A stretch of DNA of 7,997 nucleotides from G039029935 sp039029935 (GTDB taxonomy: Bacteria; Chloroflexota; Anaerolineae; Caldilineales; Caldilineaceae), in NCBI GenBank assembly GCA_039029935.1, contig JBCCFC010000628.1:1-7997 (forward strand), written 5' to 3'. Shown piece after piece: positions 5,095 through 7,997 of this stretch (positions are counted from its first letter, which is position 1; each line of letters starts with the position of its first letter). Below the pieces are notes generated by a model. It saw only the letters and a program-made list of their open reading frames with translations. It did no database searches and was not told the DNA's origin. Position numbers and translations under genes: made by a program.

Positions 5095-6299
5095 TTGATC
5101 TTTTTTTTTACCTCATCGGGCAACAGTTGACGGAACATGTCAAACAGACGCTGAAACTGGGCAAAATCGTTGGCCTCATTCTGGCGGACATTGCACACCC
5201 AATTGCATAAGGCCATTTTCTTTTGCTCTTTGATGATATAGCGTTCTGTGGGTCTGCGCTGTCTAGCGGTCGCTCGCCCCAGATCAATCTCAATAAATTC
5301 TTGTTCAAACCCATCCTCTAAAATCTGTTTGGACAATAGATATTCAATGCCTTTGTCATCCTCTGAGTAGCCATCAACCTGTCGGATATACAATGTCTCG
5401 TGGTCTTGACCCTGATTGGGCAGTTGGCCGGGTTTCACATCCTGATCAAACAAGAAGAGTACGGGGTTTGGATGTAACAGCGGATTGTTCATGAGAAATG
5501 TAAAGCCTTGGTTTAGTGCCTTGAATCCGCTGCCTTTGCGTCCTGTTGTATCTCCAATGGTGTCAATACGCACCCGTTCAAGCAGCGTTTCCTCACCGAG
5601 GATCTTTGCAGCAGCATGTAAATATTTCACATCGGTGGGGCCTTCCACCAGCACGGTCAAGTCTGCGACCAGTGAGGGCATGACGGGTTCCATATATTCA
5701 ATAGCGGTCAAATAGCGAGGCAGCTTGCGTTCCTCCAGATAACGGTAAATTTCGGTATGGGATGTGGCGATTTCCAACACTGATTGATTGAGCACGGCAA
5801 TGTACTTGCCCGCATGTTCAATCCGTAGCTCTTCTCTGTTTTCGCGTATCCACACTTCATTGTCACGATGGGACCAACGTGTGTAATACGCAAGTGCATC
5901 TTGCATGGACTGATGCAATAGGTCAAACATGTTCCCAGGCCAATTTTTGGAGATATAATCCCATGCCCCGCCACGAAAGGCGCGGCGGCAATCTTGCGTG
6001 GTGTCGTTGGCTGTAAAAATGACCACTGCCGAGGTAATCGTCTCTTGCTTCACATGTTCCAAAATGGCAAACCCACTGTCGCTATGTTCCATGCGCATAT
6101 CGGCAATGATTACGTCAAAGTGATCATCATCATTCCCTAAAATCTGTATGCACTCAGATGCGCTGCGGGCAATTTGAACCTCTTGATATCCATAAATCTT
6201 GAGCCAATCTTGAATCTCTTCAATGACATCTTTGTCATCATCTGCGACAAGAATTCTAGCATCTCGAACGGTCTCTTGGCGGTTGTCAGATTGATTCAT
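5091..6299 (-). CDS. Response regulator with TOPRIM output domain (REC-DUF5678-like-TOPRIM)
   Basis: A soluble protein of 402 residues. The REC domain (about 14-135) has the acidic cluster D20-D22, phosphoacceptor D67 (IIADM), T96 and K118, so phosphotransfer should work. Residues about 148-197 (VWIRENREELRIEHAGKYIAV...) resemble the DUF5678 fold often attached to regulators. The third domain (about 213-325) has TOPRIM motifs: LVEGPTD with E219 and D223, then LFLFDQD with D285 and D287, then GIEYLL, as in OLD-family and related TOPRIM nucleases. No ABC ATPase accompanies it. The C-terminus (350-402) is charged and helical. The ATG at 6299 overlaps the kinase stop (ATGA) and has AAGGAG at 6310-6315. 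The expected partner is the adjacent kinase. A phosphorylation-controlled nucleic-acid cutting or nicking activity is inferred, not shown; TOPRIM domains can also serve primase, topoisomerase or ribonuclease roles. Confidence 0.85.
   Translation of the reverse strand: MNQSDNRQETVRDARILVADDDKDVIEEIQDWLKIYGYQEVQIARSASECIQILGNDDDHFDVIIADMRMEHSDSGFAILEHVKQETITSAVVIFTANDTTQDCRRAFRGGAWDYISKNWPGNMFDLLHQSMQDALAYYTRWSHRDNEVWIRENREELRIEHAGKYIAVLNQSVLEIATSHTEIYRYLEERKLPRYLTAIEYMEPVMPSLVADLTVLVEGPTDVKYLHAAAKILGEETLLERVRIDTIGDTTGRKGSGFKALNQGFTFLMNNPLLHPNPVLFLFDQDVKPGQLPNQGQDHETLYIRQVDGYSEDDKGIEYLLSKQILEDGFEQEFIEIDLGRATARQRRPTERYIIKEQKKMALCNWVCNVRQNEANDFAQFQRLFDMFRQLLPDEVKKKIN
5100..5109 (-). promoter_or_regulatory. 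A9G slippery run (A_AAA_AAG) at the regulator/coiled-coil junction
   Basis: On the - strand the regulator ends GTA AAA AAA AAG ATC AAT TGA. Read in phase, 5106-5100 is A AAA AAG, the heptamer known for -1 frameshifting in E. coli dnaX. A -1 slip continues as GAT CAA TTG AGT and enters the coiled-coil frame with no intervening stop. A nine-A run can also cause transcriptional slippage. GAGG lies a few bases upstream, closer than the dnaX stimulator. I see no strong downstream stem-loop. Confidence 0.5.
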
Positions 6300-7997
6300 G
6301 TCGTCCTATCTCCTTGTTGTGTGTTCTGATGTTGTTCAGTATAGGGTATACCAATTTCAAACATAGCACCATCTGTCCCCTTTTCTTCAATATAGCCGTC
6401 CATCAGTTGCAATGTTTTATGAATAATGAATAAACCCAGCCCACCACTGTCCAGTGCATCATTTTCAGTAGACCCATTATCTATATGCCCGTTGTTGGAT
6501 TGAGGCATGTTGATTGACCTCGCTTCGTCGGTTTTCGTCTTGTCATCGGTCATTTTTCCCTGACTTGGTTGCTCAACCACTGCGGAACCATTCTCTATTG
6601 GGTCGGAGGCGAGCGGGGATGATGCCAGCGGCTGAAAGATCAGTGCTTTTTTTGCTTTGGAAATACCCTGACCATTGTCTCTCACTTGAATCAGCCAGTA
6701 TGGGCGGTTGAGCGGGATGGTGTTGCTTTGAATCAGCGGGTTCCTCTTGTCTTTTGAGACGATTCTAATCCAAAGATCGGTCTGTGTTTGGTTATGACGA
6801 ACACTGTTCTCCACCAGTTCATTGATAAAACCGCGAATTTTTGGCAAGTCACCATCAAAAATTGACTGCGCATTTTGGATATCGATTTCAAGGGTTGCAT
6901 GTTGATGGCTGTCAACCGCTGCCCATTGACTAAAGGCATCTTGGATTGAAAAGGAACTTGTATTAAGTTTATCCCCTTGGTGCAGGTCTTTGAGATCATT
7001 CATGATACTCTCGGTTAATTCAATTCGTTCGAGTACCTTGATCAATTTCTCGCGCAGTGCTGCCACATCCTGCGCTGAGTGCGTGGATTGTATCGTTTCT
7101 GCGGGTTCAATCATTTTGAGTCGTCGTTGTACACGGGATTTGATGGTAAAGAGACGATTGTTGACGGTATCAGCCACGTCATGTGCCGTTTCTGCAATGA
7201 CATTAATCAACTCATCGTAGTCATCTGTAGCAAGCTGCCAGCGTTTTTGCGCCTCGTGGGTGCGCTTTTGTTGGATGGTGACAAGAATACCATCGACTCT
7301 CTCTATGATATCCTCGATCCAGAAATTTGTGGGCTGAATCGATTGTAATCTATCCGAGGACAATTTAGTTTCATCCTTGGATACTGGATGCTGGCGTTTA
7401 ATTTTGTATAGGGTACTCTTGAGTACAACAATCTCATTGATCATCTTGTGATAGATTGTACTCGCCAATTGATCTGTATCTTGTAGAGATAAACCATCCG
7501 GTCGCTCAATGCGCTTAAAATAGGTCTTGCTGTCCAAATTGAGCCGCCATAGCTGTCGGGCGGGTCCATGCAACGGTGAGATTTCGAGAAGTGCATCCAA
7601 AATCTGAATGGCATCTGGACTATAGGGGGTAGATGCTAAGATGCCACGTGCGTTGTAGAGTTGTGTTCGCACTCTGTTGGAGGAGAGTTGAATTGCACCG
7701 TCAATGTATCTCAATCCCTCTTGTTCATTGTGGTTCAAATAGTGCAGACGACCCGTCACCGAATAAAGAAAGACTTGGTAGTCATTGTTTAAGGCAGAGG
7801 CATCAATCTGCGAAATCTTGTCAATGGCAGCTTGATAACGCCCGTTGCCCTCCAATGCACGCGCATATAGCAACAATGTAATCATCTCATTAGGGTCAAT
7901 GCGCAAGGAGTGTTCAAACTGCTTGAACGCCTCTTCATATCGTTCCGCTTGCGCCAACGCCGTCCCATAGCTTGAGAGTGTGACCGTATTCTCTGCG
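6296..7997 (-). CDS. TPR-containing cytosolic histidine kinase, 5' partial
   Basis: The sensor partner of the TOPRIM regulator. The frame stays open to the window edge; its first visible codons encode a TPR helix (SSYGTALAQAERYEEAFKQF), so the TTG at 7957 is internal and the start lies outside. TPR-type helical repeats span about 7997-7560. A long coil follows, then a two-helix dimerisation domain: helix 1 has AHDVADTVNNRL with a candidate phosphoacceptor His at 7181-7183, and helix 2 is about 7060-6970. The HATPase_c domain has the N-box INELVENSVRHN (Asn at 6806-6808), the G1 motif DNGQGI (Asp at 6677-6679), the IFQPL F-box and the G2 motif GGLGLF (6445-6428). The lid between F-box and G2 is unusually long (about 6622-6449) and low-complexity. 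No membrane helix is visible, so the signal is probably cytoplasmic and read through the TPRs. The stop overlaps the regulator's ATG by 4 nt. Confidence 0.88.
   Translation of the reverse strand, partial: AENTVTLSSYGTALAQAERYEEAFKQFEHSLRIDPNEMITLLLYARALEGNGRYQAAIDKISQIDASALNNDYQVFLYSVTGRLHYLNHNEQEGLRYIDGAIQLSSNRVRTQLYNARGILASTPYSPDAIQILDALLEISPLHGPARQLWRLNLDSKTYFKRIERPDGLSLQDTDQLASTIYHKMINEIVVLKSTLYKIKRQHPVSKDETKLSSDRLQSIQPTNFWIEDIIERVDGILVTIQQKRTHEAQKRWQLATDDYDELINVIAETAHDVADTVNNRLFTIKSRVQRRLKMIEPAETIQSTHSAQDVAALREKLIKVLERIELTESIMNDLKDLHQGDKLNTSSFSIQDAFSQWAAVDSHQHATLEIDIQNAQSIFDGDLPKIRGFINELVENSVRHNQTQTDLWIRIVSKDKRNPLIQSNTIPLNRPYWLIQVRDNGQGISKAKKALIFQPLASSPLASDPIENGSAVVEQPSQGKMTDDKTKTDEARSINMPQSNNGHIDNGSTENDALDSGGLGLFIIHKTLQLMDGYIEEKGTDGAMFEIGIPYTEQHQNTQQGDRTT
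6310..6315 (-). promoter_or_regulatory. Ribosome binding site for the TOPRIM regulator
   Basis: AAGGAG on the - strand lies inside the 3' end of the kinase gene, about 10 nt before the ATG at 6299. It supports this start and shows that the regulator can be initiated independently as well as by coupling to the kinase stop. Confidence 0.7.

Noticed and set aside
7957..7957. TTG at 7957 as the true start of the kinase
   Set aside because: The same frame continues to the window edge with a well-formed TPR helix, so the gene begins outside the window.

Overview
This is a bacterial window of moderate GC with seven protein genes: four on the + strand (2-4762) and three on the - strand (4912-7997). 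The two sets converge on a short intergenic region that carries hairpin repeats. The host cannot be named from sequence alone. The Fpg C-terminus (QRGTHFC...C), the response regulator/TPR kinase style, and the tandem octamer and 15-mer repeats would fit a filamentous Chloroflexota or similar repeat-rich bacterium. That is a weak inference.

+ strand: a six-helix voltage-gated K+ channel (5' end outside the window) is followed after 25 nt by a calcineurin-type metallophosphoesterase, which starts at TTG and contains an in-frame 15-bp tandem repeat. Next comes a repeat-filled intergenic stretch and a strongly degenerate P-type ATPase. It keeps the membrane scaffold, the A-domain and the HAD core, but it has lost the DKTGT signature, the CPC ion motif and almost the whole nucleotide-binding domain. 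A second repeat stretch of the same octamer + 15-mer design leads into mutM (Fpg), a complete DNA-repair glycosylase.

Convergent region (4763-4911): one hairpin directly behind mutM, then two GTAG-headed palindromes in inverted orientation. This is the layout of a REPIN (a pair of REP elements).

- strand, in transcription order: a TPR-histidine kinase (5' end outside the window), a response regulator whose output is a TOPRIM domain instead of a DNA-binding domain, and a 60-residue coiled-coil protein. Consecutive genes overlap by 4 nt (ATGA, then TTGA), so this is a tight operon. The second junction contains an A9G run with the classic A_AAA_AAG slippery heptamer. A -1 shift there would fuse the coiled coil onto the TOPRIM regulator. 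The kinase, REC-TOPRIM and coiled-coil set is the best candidate in the window for an uncharacterised system: a phospho-relay controlling a putative nuclease-type domain. No function is demonstrated by the sequence.
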